A stretch of DNA of 64,000 bases from Anaerolineaceae bacterium (lineage in GTDB: Bacteria; Chloroflexota; Anaerolineae; Aggregatilineales; Phototrophicaceae): positions 1 to 64,000 of the forward strand of contig JACKCH010000022.1 of NCBI GenBank assembly GCA_020634115.1. Direction: 5' to 3'. The notes beneath the pieces were generated by a model. The model made no database searches. It was given only the letters and a program-made list of their open reading frames with translations, and was not told the DNA's origin. The position numbers were made by a program, and so were the translations under genes. Below, piece after piece: positions 47,230-55,620 of this stretch (positions are counted from its first letter, which is position 1; every line of letters begins with the position of its first letter).

Positions 47230-48433
47230 TGGAAAGAATCCACGTGAGGCGGTTATTCTGGGCAGCGCCCGGACGCCGCAGGGTAAATTCCTGGGGGCAC
47301 TGTCGTCGCTTACGGCGGCAGAACTGGGACAGATTGCCTTTCGCGCCGCTGTTGAGCGCAGCGGCGTCAACAGCGCCGATATTGACGAGGTGATCCTGGG
47401 GAATGTGGTTGCCGCCGGAACGGGGCAGGCGCTCCCCCGACAAGTGAGCCTGGGCGCGGGCATTCCGCACCATGTCGGCGGGATGGCCGTCAATAAGGTG
47501 TGCGGCAGCGGTCTGAAGAGCGTGATGCTGGCGGCGAACGCGATCAAATCTGAGGATGGCGACCTGTATCTGGTGGGCGGCACGGAGAGCATGAGCAACG
47601 CGCCTTACCTGAGCTACAACATGCGTACAGGCAACAAGTATGGCGAAGTCAAAATGGTGGACGCGCTCCAGCATGATGCCCTGTGGTGTGCTTTGTGTGA
47701 TTGGGGCATGGGCAACGCAGCGGAGTTCATCGCTCGCGAAGTGGGGGTCAGCCGCCAGGAGATGGACGAACTCGCTTTCCGCAGTCACCAGTTAGCGACC
47801 CAGGCAACCGAATCCGGCAAGTTCATGGCGGAAATTGTCCCAGTGACGATCAAAGGTCGTAAGGGAGATACAGTGGTAGACCGTGACGAGGGCATTCGCC
47901 CCGATACCACGCTGGAGGTGTTGGCGAAACTGCGCCCAGCCTTTGAGGAAGGTGGCAGTGTCACCGCCGGGAACGCCCCTGGCATGAATGATGGTGCGTC
48001 GGCGCTGGTCGTCAGCAGTCGGGACTATGCCGAACAGCACGGCCACCAGCCCATCGCCCGCGTGGTTGGCTACGGGCAGGCGGCGGTAGAACCGGCCTGG
48101 CTGTTTTATGCACCGGTGAAGGCCATCCCGGTTGCGTTGCAGCGTGCCGGGTGGACGATGGAAGACGTAGACCTGTTCGAGTTGAACGAAGCGTTCGCCG
48201 CTCAGGTGATGGCGGATATTAAGGGTCTGGCGAAGGACGGTTACGACCTGCCGATGGAGAAACTCAACGTCAACGGCGGCGCGATTGCTCTCGGCCACCC
48301 GGTGGGTGCCAGCGGGGCGCGGGTGCTGATTACGCTCATTCACGCCCTGCAAGACCGGGGACTCAAGCGTGGTCTGGCGGCGCTGTGCCTGGGTGGTGCG
48401 GAAGCCGTCGCCCTGGCGGTGGAATTGGAATAA
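47219..48433 (+). CDS. Acetyl-CoA acetyltransferase (thiolase)
   Basis: The ATG at 47219 is chosen because it overlaps the HIT stop codon; it gives 404 residues. Catalytic residues are Cys95 in NKVCGSG, His360 in LGHPVGASGAR and Cys390 in LCLGGAEA, the last motif departing from the usual CxGGG. It condenses two acetyl-CoA or cleaves 3-oxoacyl-CoA, the last step of beta-oxidation, and so may work with the FadN-type gene at 0.5-2.9 kb. Its 3' end is duplicated at 50110-50148. Confidence 0.94.
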   Translation: MASNGKNPREAVILGSARTPQGKFLGALSSLTAAELGQIAFRAAVERSGVNSADIDEVILGNVVAAGTGQALPRQVSLGAGIPHHVGGMAVNKVCGSGLKSVMLAANAIKSEDGDLYLVGGTESMSNAPYLSYNMRTGNKYGEVKMVDALQHDALWCALCDWGMGNAAEFIAREVGVSRQEMDELAFRSHQLATQATESGKFMAEIVPVTIKGRKGDTVVDRDEGIRPDTTLEVLAKLRPAFEEGGSVTAGNAPGMNDGASALVVSSRDYAEQHGHQPIARVVGYGQAAVEPAWLFYAPVKAIPVALQRAGWTMEDVDLFELNEAFAAQVMADIKGLAKDGYDLPMEKLNVNGGAIALGHPVGASGARVLITLIHALQDRGLKRGLAALCLGGAEAVALAVELE

Positions 48434-48436
48434 CGC
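48398..48436 (+). repeat. Thiolase 3'-end repeat, copy 1 (within the gene)
   Basis: A 39-base segment covering the last codons and stop of the thiolase gene. It matches 50110-50148 at 36 of 39 positions; all three differences are synonymous in the thiolase frame. Confidence 0.85.
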
Positions 48437-48474
48437 CTTTAAATTCACTCTTTTGGTGAGTGATTCCAGCAGAT

Positions 48475-48518
48475 AAAGCCCTTTTCTGGCACGTAAGGTG
48501 ATCGGAAGAGGGCTTTTT
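48475..48518 (+). terminator. Intrinsic terminator after the thiolase gene
   Basis: AAAGCCCTTTTC pairs with GAAGAGGGCTTT (one G-T pair) across an 18-base loop and is followed by a T-run. Confidence 0.75.
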
Positions 48519-48653
48519 AATGTGGTGATTTGTCGGCCAGGTCTAATTTATAGTATTGTAAAGACTGATGGGCGGAGACTTCTTCCTTTTTTAGAATTGC
48601 CTCAGCTGGTTGATTGGTTCGCGTGATTGAATTCGACCATTGGAGAGAAATAA

Positions 48654-50084
48654 ATGAAAATAAAAACAGGTTGGATCGGATTTTTGTGTTTTATGACAAG
48701 TATTTTCAGCATGGGTTTCGTGGCTGCTCAGGGCAACGACCATGTAGGTGTTTATGTTTCAGTTCAGATCGCCTCATCGGATAGTCTGGATCAAGAAGAC
48801 TTACAGGAAATCATTGATGCTGTTCCTGATGAATGGCTTGGCGACTCTGATGCGACATCCCGGTATGAGATACGCTTGATTCCCTCGGTGATTGCGCGTG
48901 AAGATTGTCATTACACGGTCAACAGCCTTCCTGTGACGTTGTTTCAAAAAAGGGTAGATATACAGGTTGTCATTACCGATCTTGTGAGCCAGGAACGGAT
49001 TGGCATCCGTGCTTTTGATGGAGATGAGCCGTTTGGATGTCCCGCAGGAGGCGTTTTCCAGACGATCAACGGCGTTCCAGTCAATAAAACCAATTACTAT
49101 TTGCCCGACACTGATGGTTTCGTGGAATGGCTAAGAGACCAGATGGCCGATCTCCCCGACCTGGTGACGGGATTGGTCTTTCAGATTGGGGCATTGAGAA
49201 TTAATGACGAAGTGAAAAGCCTCTCCTGGAGTCCTGATGAACAGTATATTGTCACGGCTGGTGAGGAATCCATCGCGCGGATTTGGGATAGTCACACGGG
49301 CGAAGAACGGTTTCAACTGGAAGGCCATGATGATGACCTCAGTTTCGTATCATTCAGCCCCGACGGTAGGGTTATTGCCACTGGAGATATGTACGGAGCA
49401 GCCAATATCTGGAGTGTGGATAGCAGGGCGATCCTGTTTAGCCTGGATAAACAGTTTGGCGAAATTACCAGCATTGACTTCAGCCCAGATCATCAACTGA
49501 TCGCTACTGGAACAGTAGCTGAAGTCCACGTATGGGATGCGGCTACCGGCAGAGAGCGATGGACAACAATAGTTATCGAGGTTTTCAGCGTCAAATTCAG
49601 CTCAGATGGTCGTCTTTTAATGGTGGGTACCGGGACATCGGGCGTGATGGTGTTTGATGCACAGTCCGGGGATGTGTTGGTTGAAGGTCTTCGCGGAGAA
49701 GATTCATACAAACATATCGCGGTAAGCCCGGATAATCAGTTTATTGCGCTATCAGGCACGGAGGGCGATTTACGCATCTGGGATTTTGAACAGGATGCCA
49801 CAATCACCCTTTCAGGACATACGGATGAGATAACCGGTGTGGCGTATAGCCCGGATGGTAATATCTTGCTTTCGTCTGGACTGGATGGCACAATCCGGTT
49901 CTGGAAAACAGATACCTGGGAAGAAGTTTACACGCTGCCTTTCGATCCAGAAGAGCCAATCAATACGCTCGCTTTTAACGCAACGGGCGACAAAATAATC
50001 GTTTCTCAAATCATTGGCACTTTTGGGGCCGAAACCAACATCAGTATATGGGATGTGTCGAACATCACGCATTTGCCCGGATAG
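48654..50084 (+). CDS. Secreted WD40-repeat protein
   Basis: A 476-residue protein with a signal peptide (about 1-26, ending VAAQG). An N-terminal alpha/beta region (about 30-170) has two cysteines. A seven-bladed WD40 propeller follows from about 180, with repeats such as SLSWSPDEQYIVTAG...ARIWD, FVSFSPDGRVIATGD and VAYSPDGNILLSSG...IRFWK. Secreted WD40 proteins serve as binding platforms. The gene lies between two copies of the thiolase 3' end, which suggests it entered or was displaced here by recombination. Codon usage looks more AT-rich than in the thiolase gene. Confidence 0.88.
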   Translation: MKIKTGWIGFLCFMTSIFSMGFVAAQGNDHVGVYVSVQIASSDSLDQEDLQEIIDAVPDEWLGDSDATSRYEIRLIPSVIAREDCHYTVNSLPVTLFQKRVDIQVVITDLVSQERIGIRAFDGDEPFGCPAGGVFQTINGVPVNKTNYYLPDTDGFVEWLRDQMADLPDLVTGLVFQIGALRINDEVKSLSWSPDEQYIVTAGEESIARIWDSHTGEERFQLEGHDDDLSFVSFSPDGRVIATGDMYGAANIWSVDSRAILFSLDKQFGEITSIDFSPDHQLIATGTVAEVHVWDAATGRERWTTIVIEVFSVKFSSDGRLLMVGTGTSGVMVFDAQSGDVLVEGLRGEDSYKHIAVSPDNQFIALSGTEGDLRIWDFEQDATITLSGHTDEITGVAYSPDGNILLSSGLDGTIRFWKTDTWEEVYTLPFDPEEPINTLAFNATGDKIIVSQIIGTFGAETNISIWDVSNITHLPG

Positions 50085-50109
50085 GGGGGCATTCTTCCTC
50101 GCGTAGTAT

Positions 50110-50148
50110 GCAGAAGCCGTCGCCCTGGCGGTTGAACTGGAATAACGC
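50110..50148 (+). repeat. Thiolase 3'-end repeat, copy 2 (orphan)
   Basis: An orphan 39-base copy of the thiolase C-terminal codons AEAVALAVELE and stop, 25 bases after the WD40 stop codon. It keeps the coding frame with only synonymous changes, which means it descends from a functional, slightly diverged thiolase gene. Confidence 0.85.
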
Positions 50149-50188
50149 TATTAGATACTCTGCAAGCTGGTATCAAGTGATTTTATAA

Positions 50189-50219
50189 GGGCAGCCCGGT
50201 GCGGCTGCCCCGTTCTTTT
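50189..50219 (+). terminator. Intrinsic terminator before the TIR locus
   Basis: A perfect 8-bp stem GGGCAGCC/GGCTGCCC with a 6-base loop is followed by CGTTCTTTT. Confidence 0.8.
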
Positions 50220-50304
50220 CGGCAGTAAAATTCTTTTTGGTGTATGCGCTTTTCCTGTGCCATAATAAGGTTGTATTCTCCCTCATATCCAAATGGTGGT
50301 TCTT

Positions 50305-51908
50305 ATGGCAAAAATTTTCATCGCATGTCGCCGCCAAAGTTGGCCGTTTACCCACCGTCTGGCAGATGATCTTCGAGAACGCTTAGATGCCGAAATATTT
50401 GTCGATACCAATGGAGGCGATGAAGTCAATTTCGAAGGTCATGCTGCGTCATTTACAGGAAAGTGACGCGGTTTTACTGGTCGTAGCCGAGGATACGTTT
50501 CAAGATGATATTTATCGTGACGATGATGGGATCAGGCGTGAAATCCGTGCGGCGATAACGCATGACATCCTTTAATTTTGATCTGCGTCGAAGGTTTATT
50601 GCCGCCGCCGGGTTTGCCGGATGACATCAAGATATTGTACGGATGCAAGGTGTGAACTTTTACTCGGAATATTTCTCGGCTGCTGTAGATAAACTCGCCG
50701 ATTCTGTGGTGAAGATCGGTACAGTTGGGCGGCGAAACCGGTCAAGCACTCAGCCGCCGCTGCCGGCAGCGGATCGCCCAAAGATAAACCCACCAGTGAT
50801 CGCGCCGCACTGGAAGCAGCCCTGGATTTGCTTGAGCATGAGAATTGTGACAAAGCCATTGTCCTGCTGGAAGGACTACGCGATGCGGGTTTTCAATCAC
50901 AATTTGTGAACCTGGAAAAACTTTTGTCAGATGCTCAAAATATCAGACTGAGGACTCGTATCGGCGTCGTGCCCGCCTGGGTTATGAGGAAATTGTTTCA
51001 CTGGCGCGTCGTCGTTTTACCCAGGAACAGGCACGAATTGCTTTTTGGAATGGCGACAAACCTATTCTGATTTAGTGGATGAATTGGATGTTGAAAATTT
51101 AAGCCAGCAGTTTCAGTCATCTAAACCCGCGCAAAGTCAGGTCCTTGATATCTTACCGGCTCCGTTTGAATGGATTCATATTCCAGCAGGAATGGTCACG
51201 CTCGTGAATGGTGGGGATGATGTTGAAGATAATTATCCCCAAAAGATGAATCTGATTTTGTGCCTGCTTTTCTATAGCCAAATATCCGATAACCAATGCC
51301 CAATTTCGGATATTTCTGGATACCGGTGGATATGAGAGATCGGAGTGGTGGACAAAGTCAGGTTGGGATAACCGGCGAAAAAGAAATGGATGACACCCTC
51401 TTATTGGGCAAATAAGATATGGAATGTGGAAGATTATCCGGTAGTTGGCATATCATGGTATGAAGCAATGGCCTTTTGTACGTGGTTGAGTGTGGTTAGC
51501 GGTGAGCATATTCTATTGCCGACGACTCAACAATGGCAGCGGGCGGCACAGGCGTCGCCTAACGGATCGACAGTGGTTATTTGTACCCATGGGAAACCAG
51601 TGGGACGGGACGCGGTGTAGTAATAGCGTCAATCAAACATCATGTATGCAACCACGTCCGTATCAAAGTTCTCAGATACAGGTCTTAGCCCTTGCGGCGT
51701 GGCTGATTTATCCGGCAATGTGTGGGAGTGGTGTCTGACGGAATATGGTTCGGGAGTAGACGACATTAACGGAATCAATGAGCGTGTGATGCGGGGTGGT
51801 TCATGGTTCGACAATGATCCTGAAACTTTTCGCACCGATTATCACGATGGCGATGAACCTTATTATCGGTCTGAGGATTTGGGGTTTCGGATTGCGCTTG
51901 CTTTCTAG
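50305..51908 (+). pseudogene. TIR domain-SUMF1 (FGE-sulfatase) fusion, frameshifted
   Basis: Starting at the ATG at 50305 the first frame gives a TIR-domain start (MAKIFIACRRQ, LADDLRERLDAEIFVDTN). The protein then continues in other frames: LRHLQESDAVLLVVAEDTF and REIRAAITHDI (50430-50575), GVNFYSEYFSAAVDKLAD (50645 on), a linker with LLEHENCDKAIVLLEGLRDAGF, DILPAPFEWIHIPAGMVTLV (51150 on), VVGISWYEAMAFCTWLS (51440), and finally ADLSGNVWEWC and RVMRGGSWFDND to GFRIALAF. These are the hallmarks of a formylglycine-generating-enzyme/SUMF1 domain. About six to eight frame changes occur in 1.6 kb, yet nearly every residue is recoverable. As intact protein it would have roughly 530 residues. Confidence 0.85.
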
Positions 51909-51933
51909 CTGAACGAGTTTTCGTGTGTTTTCA

Positions 51934-51959
51934 GCGGGCGAGACATGTCTCGCCCCTAC
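51934..51959 (-). repeat. GTAGGGG hairpin repeat, copy B
   Basis: On the minus strand GTAGGGGCGAGACATGTCTC followed by GCCCGC. The inner 20 bases GGGCGAGACATGTCTCGCCC form a perfect palindrome. Confidence 0.85.
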
Positions 51960-52029
51960 GATTCTCGGCAATTTGGTGGATTCTGTTCGATGACTGGCTT
52001 AGAAATCGCCTGCATCATTTAACATCGTC

Positions 52030-52770
52030 TCACTTCTCGCTTTTCCCCACAAACTCGGCCAGCCAGTAGCGTTCCTCTTCGGTGAGTTCAGCCTTCATCA
52101 GCAGGTCGGGGCGGTTTTGCCACGTCCGGCGCAAGCCTTCCTTCCGTCGCCAGCGCAGAATCGCGGCATGGTCGCCATCCTGGAGCGCCTGCGGCACGGT
52201 CAGCCCTCGGAACTCCGGCGGGCGGGTATAGTGCGGCCCTTCCAGAATACCGTCGGCGTGGCTTTCGATGTCTGCGCCATCCGGTGCGCCCAACACCCCC
52301 GGAATATGCCGGATCACCGCGTCAATGATGACCATCGCCGGGAGTTCGCCCCCCGTTAGCACGTAATCCCCGATGCTGATCTCATCCGTCACCACCAACT
52401 GCCGGGCGCGGTCATCAATTCCTTCGTAGCGCCCGCACAGAATCACCAGATGCTCATGTCCGGCCAGTTCGGTAGCGATTTTATGGGAAAACACCCGTCC
52501 CTGCGGACTCATCAGCAGAACAGGTGTGTTCGGTTGCGCTTCCGCCAGCACGGACTCCACCGCGTTCACCACCGGCTCGACCTGAAGCACCATCCCGCCG
52601 CCGCCGCCATAGGGCGTATCATCTACGGTACGATGCTTGTCGGTGGAATGGTCGCGGATGTCATGCAGGCGTAAATCCAGCAGCCCGCGATCCCGCGCCT
52701 TCCACAGCATACTTTCGGTCATCGGCCCCTCGAACATGGCCGGGAACAGTGTCAATACGTCAATCCGCAT
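52030..52770 (-). CDS. trmD: tRNA (guanine-N1)-methyltransferase
   Basis: A 246-residue TrmD when started at 52770, where GAGGAAATCACG precedes ATG; a longer frame to 52965 runs through a repeat and is not credible. SPOUT-class motifs are visible: RIDVLTLFPAMFEGP at the N-terminus, DDTPYGGGGGMVLQ, the trefoil-knot region LCGRYEGIDDR, ISIGDYVLTGGELPAM, and the C-terminal HYTRPPEFRGLTVP. It methylates N1 of G37 in tRNAs using S-adenosylmethionine and prevents frameshifting. The usual neighbours rpsP, rimM and rplS are not here. Confidence 0.96.
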   Translation of the reverse strand: MRIDVLTLFPAMFEGPMTESMLWKARDRGLLDLRLHDIRDHSTDKHRTVDDTPYGGGGGMVLQVEPVVNAVESVLAEAQPNTPVLLMSPQGRVFSHKIATELAGHEHLVILCGRYEGIDDRARQLVVTDEISIGDYVLTGGELPAMVIIDAVIRHIPGVLGAPDGADIESHADGILEGPHYTRPPEFRGLTVPQALQDGDHAAILRWRRKEGLRRTWQNRPDLLMKAELTEEERYWLAEFVGKSEK

Positions 52771-52835
52771 CGTGATTTCCTCTAATCCGTTCTCACGATA
52801 CGACACTTTTACCTGTTTCTCCTCCAACTCCATGT

Positions 52836-52859
52836 GTAGGGGCGCACCGCCGTGCGCCC
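52836..52859 (+). repeat. GTAGGGG hairpin repeat, copy C
   Basis: GTAGGGGCGCACCGCCGTGC followed by GCCC; the arms GGGCGCAC/GTGCGCCC pair perfectly apart from a short core. Confidence 0.8.
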
Positions 52860-52891
52860 TGGAGAAGATTCTAAAAGTATCGTTCTGTAAA

Positions 52892-54514
52892 TTATTCTCC
52901 TGAAAGTTCTGCCGGGCGGGGTTGGTCAGGGAACCAGGCGTAATTATCCTCCGCCAGCAGCTCAATCACCTGCCGATCCGGGAAACGTGCCAGGATAGCG
53001 TCCCGCACGCCCGGTTGGGTATTATCCAGCGCCGCCACAATGTCACTATCCAGATACGGGCTGGTGACGCTCATCAGCGCCCCGTATGCCCGCCAGCGCA
53101 CACTATCCCCCGTGACCAATGCCAGAATCGGGCGATCATCCGTCCGCCGGGCTTCTACCGCCTGGATGAGTTCGGGGCTGATCTCATTAAACCGGTACAG
53201 CGCCGTGATACGCGGGGTGCTGTAGGCATATAGGCTGTACAGCAGCGCCACCGTCAGCCCCAGGTAGACCGGCCAGCGTTTCCAGTGCCGTGCGGCCCAG
53301 GCCAGGGGCAGGGCGCTCACCAATGCCGCCGCCGTCAGCGCCTCGTAATAGTAGCGCGTGCTGTAGCGCTGCGACCCGATCCAGTAGGCGGTATGCACCC
53401 CAATCAGACATATCATCACCCCCACCAGCAGCCACAGCCAGCGCCGTTTCCACCCGATCAGCAGGCCGAACGGTAGAAGAACCCAGCTTCTCCCGATCAC
53501 CGGCCAGTAATCGCTATTGGTTCGCAGATGTTCTTGCAATTCTGGTGTAATCGTCCCTGGTTGCCAACCGAACAAATCGGCTGCCGTGAGCGATAAGTCC
53601 CATCCTGTCTGCCGCAGCCCTTTTTCCAGGGTATGCCCGCGCCGCCCGAAGTCTTCGCCAAAGCCGACCTTGTCATACGGCCAGACCAGCGTATACAGAT
53701 TCTGCCCGGCGTTCCCGGTGGCTGCCTGGTTATACAGCGGAATCACCGCCCCGATAAGGAGCGTCACAATCGCCAGGGCGAACAGTGCGCCAATCTGCCA
53801 TTTCTCCGTGTTTCTTGCGAGAAATGACTTGAGGCTTTCCCCCACATCCCGCATAAACAAAATAGGGAATCCCCACCACACAACCCGTATCGCGCTCCAC
53901 ACCACGAATGGGGCGGCGATGCCTACCGCTGACAGGGGGCGGTTGATGAGCGTCATCCCCAGCGCGACCCCGGCGACTATCCCCCACCGGAGCGGACGCC
54001 TCCTGTGTTCCAACTGCCAGTACGCCCACATAAATAGCGTCACCCAGAACAGCGCCGCCGTATGCCCCATCAGCGTCGCATTCAGGAGCAGCGCCATCGG
54101 GGAAAAGGCCGTCAGCGCGGCGGCTATGACCCCGGTATCCTGGTTGAATACGTCGCTGCCCAGGCGATAGACCAGCGCGACGGTCAGCGCAGCCAGGAAC
54201 GCATTGATGACCCAGGGTTGTCCCAGCAAAACCCCGCCCGCCAGTGTCCCCGGCCAGCCCAGCGAATACTTGCCGAATCGTTGGCCGTCCCGGTCAATGA
54301 TGAACGGCTGCCAGTAGGCGCGGCGTGGCTCTGGACTTGGAATAACGCTGTGGCCGCCCGCCAGCAGTTTCGCCTGGAAGAGGTAGGCGACCTCGTCTTC
54401 CAGGTGGGGTAGACGCTCAAACACGGTCTGGCTGACGAGGGCGCTCATGAAGAAGCTGAACCCGACCAGGAACAGTACAATCAGTATGTGAGGGGAGATG
54501 GTTTTTTGTTTCAT
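52892..54514 (-). CDS. Membrane glycosyltransferase, GT39/ArnT-like
   Basis: A 540-residue polytopic protein with about 11-12 membrane segments. The first external loop contains LPHLEDEVAYLFQAKLLAGG, whose acidic pair corresponds to the catalytic DE of polyprenyl-phosphate-dependent glycosyltransferases (GT39, ArnT, PMT group). A C-terminal soluble part begins after about residue 450. Such enzymes transfer sugars from lipid carriers on the outer face of the membrane. It belongs to a group of glycan-related genes from 52.9 to 59.4 kb. Confidence 0.83.
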   Translation of the reverse strand: MKQKTISPHILIVLFLVGFSFFMSALVSQTVFERLPHLEDEVAYLFQAKLLAGGHSVIPSPEPRRAYWQPFIIDRDGQRFGKYSLGWPGTLAGGVLLGQPWVINAFLAALTVALVYRLGSDVFNQDTGVIAAALTAFSPMALLLNATLMGHTAALFWVTLFMWAYWQLEHRRRPLRWGIVAGVALGMTLINRPLSAVGIAAPFVVWSAIRVVWWGFPILFMRDVGESLKSFLARNTEKWQIGALFALAIVTLLIGAVIPLYNQAATGNAGQNLYTLVWPYDKVGFGEDFGRRGHTLEKGLRQTGWDLSLTAADLFGWQPGTITPELQEHLRTNSDYWPVIGRSWVLLPFGLLIGWKRRWLWLLVGVMICLIGVHTAYWIGSQRYSTRYYYEALTAAALVSALPLAWAARHWKRWPVYLGLTVALLYSLYAYSTPRITALYRFNEISPELIQAVEARRTDDRPILALVTGDSVRWRAYGALMSVTSPYLDSDIVAALDNTQPGVRDAILARFPDRQVIELLAEDNYAWFPDQPRPAELSGE

Positions 54515-54580
54515 AGGGGCGATTATAGTAGCGAACTTGGAGAATCCAAAGACTCGGCACTCTCCCTTCAGCCTGAAACC

Positions 54581-54609
54581 TTGTTTCTTTCAGTGCGTAT
54601 AACGATAAT
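54581..54609 (+). promoter_or_regulatory. Promoter of the 2TM-like membrane-protein gene
   Basis: TTGTTT (54581-54586), a 17-base spacer and GATAAT (54604-54609), 31 bases before the start codon. Confidence 0.65.
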
Positions 54610-54640
54610 AGGGTGGGCGTATCCATAGAGGTTTTTTCGG

Positions 54641-55543
54641 ATGTTTAATGATTATGGCAGTTTCTTGGATTACAAGGCAATATCACGAAACCTTCAGGCG
54701 AAATTCAGCCGGTCACGCGGACTCTGGCTTCATGTCATCGTATTTGTTGCCGTAGTCATTGCGATTTTGGGTTATGGTACCGGGGCCAGACTATGGCTGT
54801 ATCCTGAATCTTTTGGTTGGCTGACGGTGTTCGGTGCAGTTTGGAGTGTGCTGCTGGCCGGGCATGGCCTTATCAGCTATCGGCGGTCACCGGCTTGGAG
54901 TAACCGGCGTGAGAAAGCCGTTGAAGCAGCCATGCGCCAGCTTATTCAACAGAATCCTGACGATGTGGCAGCGCATCAGGATGAATTATTCACGCTTCAC
55001 CGGGAACTGGAAACGAGTCTAAAGCGGCAGGCATTCTGGTTTCCGCCACTCACCGTGTTTACGCTCATAAACGCCGTATTCTGGCTGGCAACCCTGCTGA
55101 ATCTGGGGTCTTCCTTTGCTATTCAACTGACTGCGCCGCTGGCCGTATTTGTTATCGGCGGAATCGGGCTGTATACCGCCTGGCGTGAGCGCCGGAACAG
55201 CGGCCAGGATGATTGGATTGCGCGTTTGCCCCTCCCACATATTGGCCTCTACATCTTCGGTAACTTTTTCCTGGGCTTGCTGGCGATGTTCCGAGCGTTC
55301 AATATGTGGGATCAGCAAACGATCTGGGGCTGGTGGACTCTGGTTCTGATTGGGCATATTCTCTATGCGGTTGTCCTGCAACCGGTCACGCAGGGCGTTA
55401 AAGCCAAGCGCCAGCCAGCCAGTGTCCTCACTCCTGAAACATTCCAGGAGGACAAAGCCAAGCATCGCCTGACCCTCGCTGATGATGGCGAACTGGTCGA
55501 AGTGCCAGATGAAGAACCGGGCGAATCCCTTCTCGGTTTATAG
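54641..55543 (+). CDS. Multi-pass membrane protein with 2TM-like unit
   Basis: A 300-residue protein with about six membrane segments (near 28-50, 58-78, 125-147, 150-170, 195-215, 222-242) and a charged C-terminal tail. Between the two halves a soluble helix contains REKAVEAAMRQLIQQNPDDVAAHQDEL. The N-terminal part (LWLHVIVFVAVV, WLTVFGAVWSVLLAGHGLISY) resembles 2TM domains, often found in signalling membrane proteins. Function unknown. Confidence 0.65.
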   Translation: MFNDYGSFLDYKAISRNLQAKFSRSRGLWLHVIVFVAVVIAILGYGTGARLWLYPESFGWLTVFGAVWSVLLAGHGLISYRRSPAWSNRREKAVEAAMRQLIQQNPDDVAAHQDELFTLHRELETSLKRQAFWFPPLTVFTLINAVFWLATLLNLGSSFAIQLTAPLAVFVIGGIGLYTAWRERRNSGQDDWIARLPLPHIGLYIFGNFFLGLLAMFRAFNMWDQQTIWGWWTLVLIGHILYAVVLQPVTQGVKAKRQPASVLTPETFQEDKAKHRLTLADDGELVEVPDEEPGESLLGL

Positions 55544-55620
55544 CCATCGCACCATAAGCAGCGCACTTCCACGTTATAATCGAACGGCATTGATCTTGCT
55601 TGCTTTCAAGGAGATACCTC

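Noticed and set aside
51934..51959. 20-bp perfect palindrome read as the terminator of the TIR locus
   Set aside because: It lacks a T-run on either side and belongs to the dispersed hairpin family.
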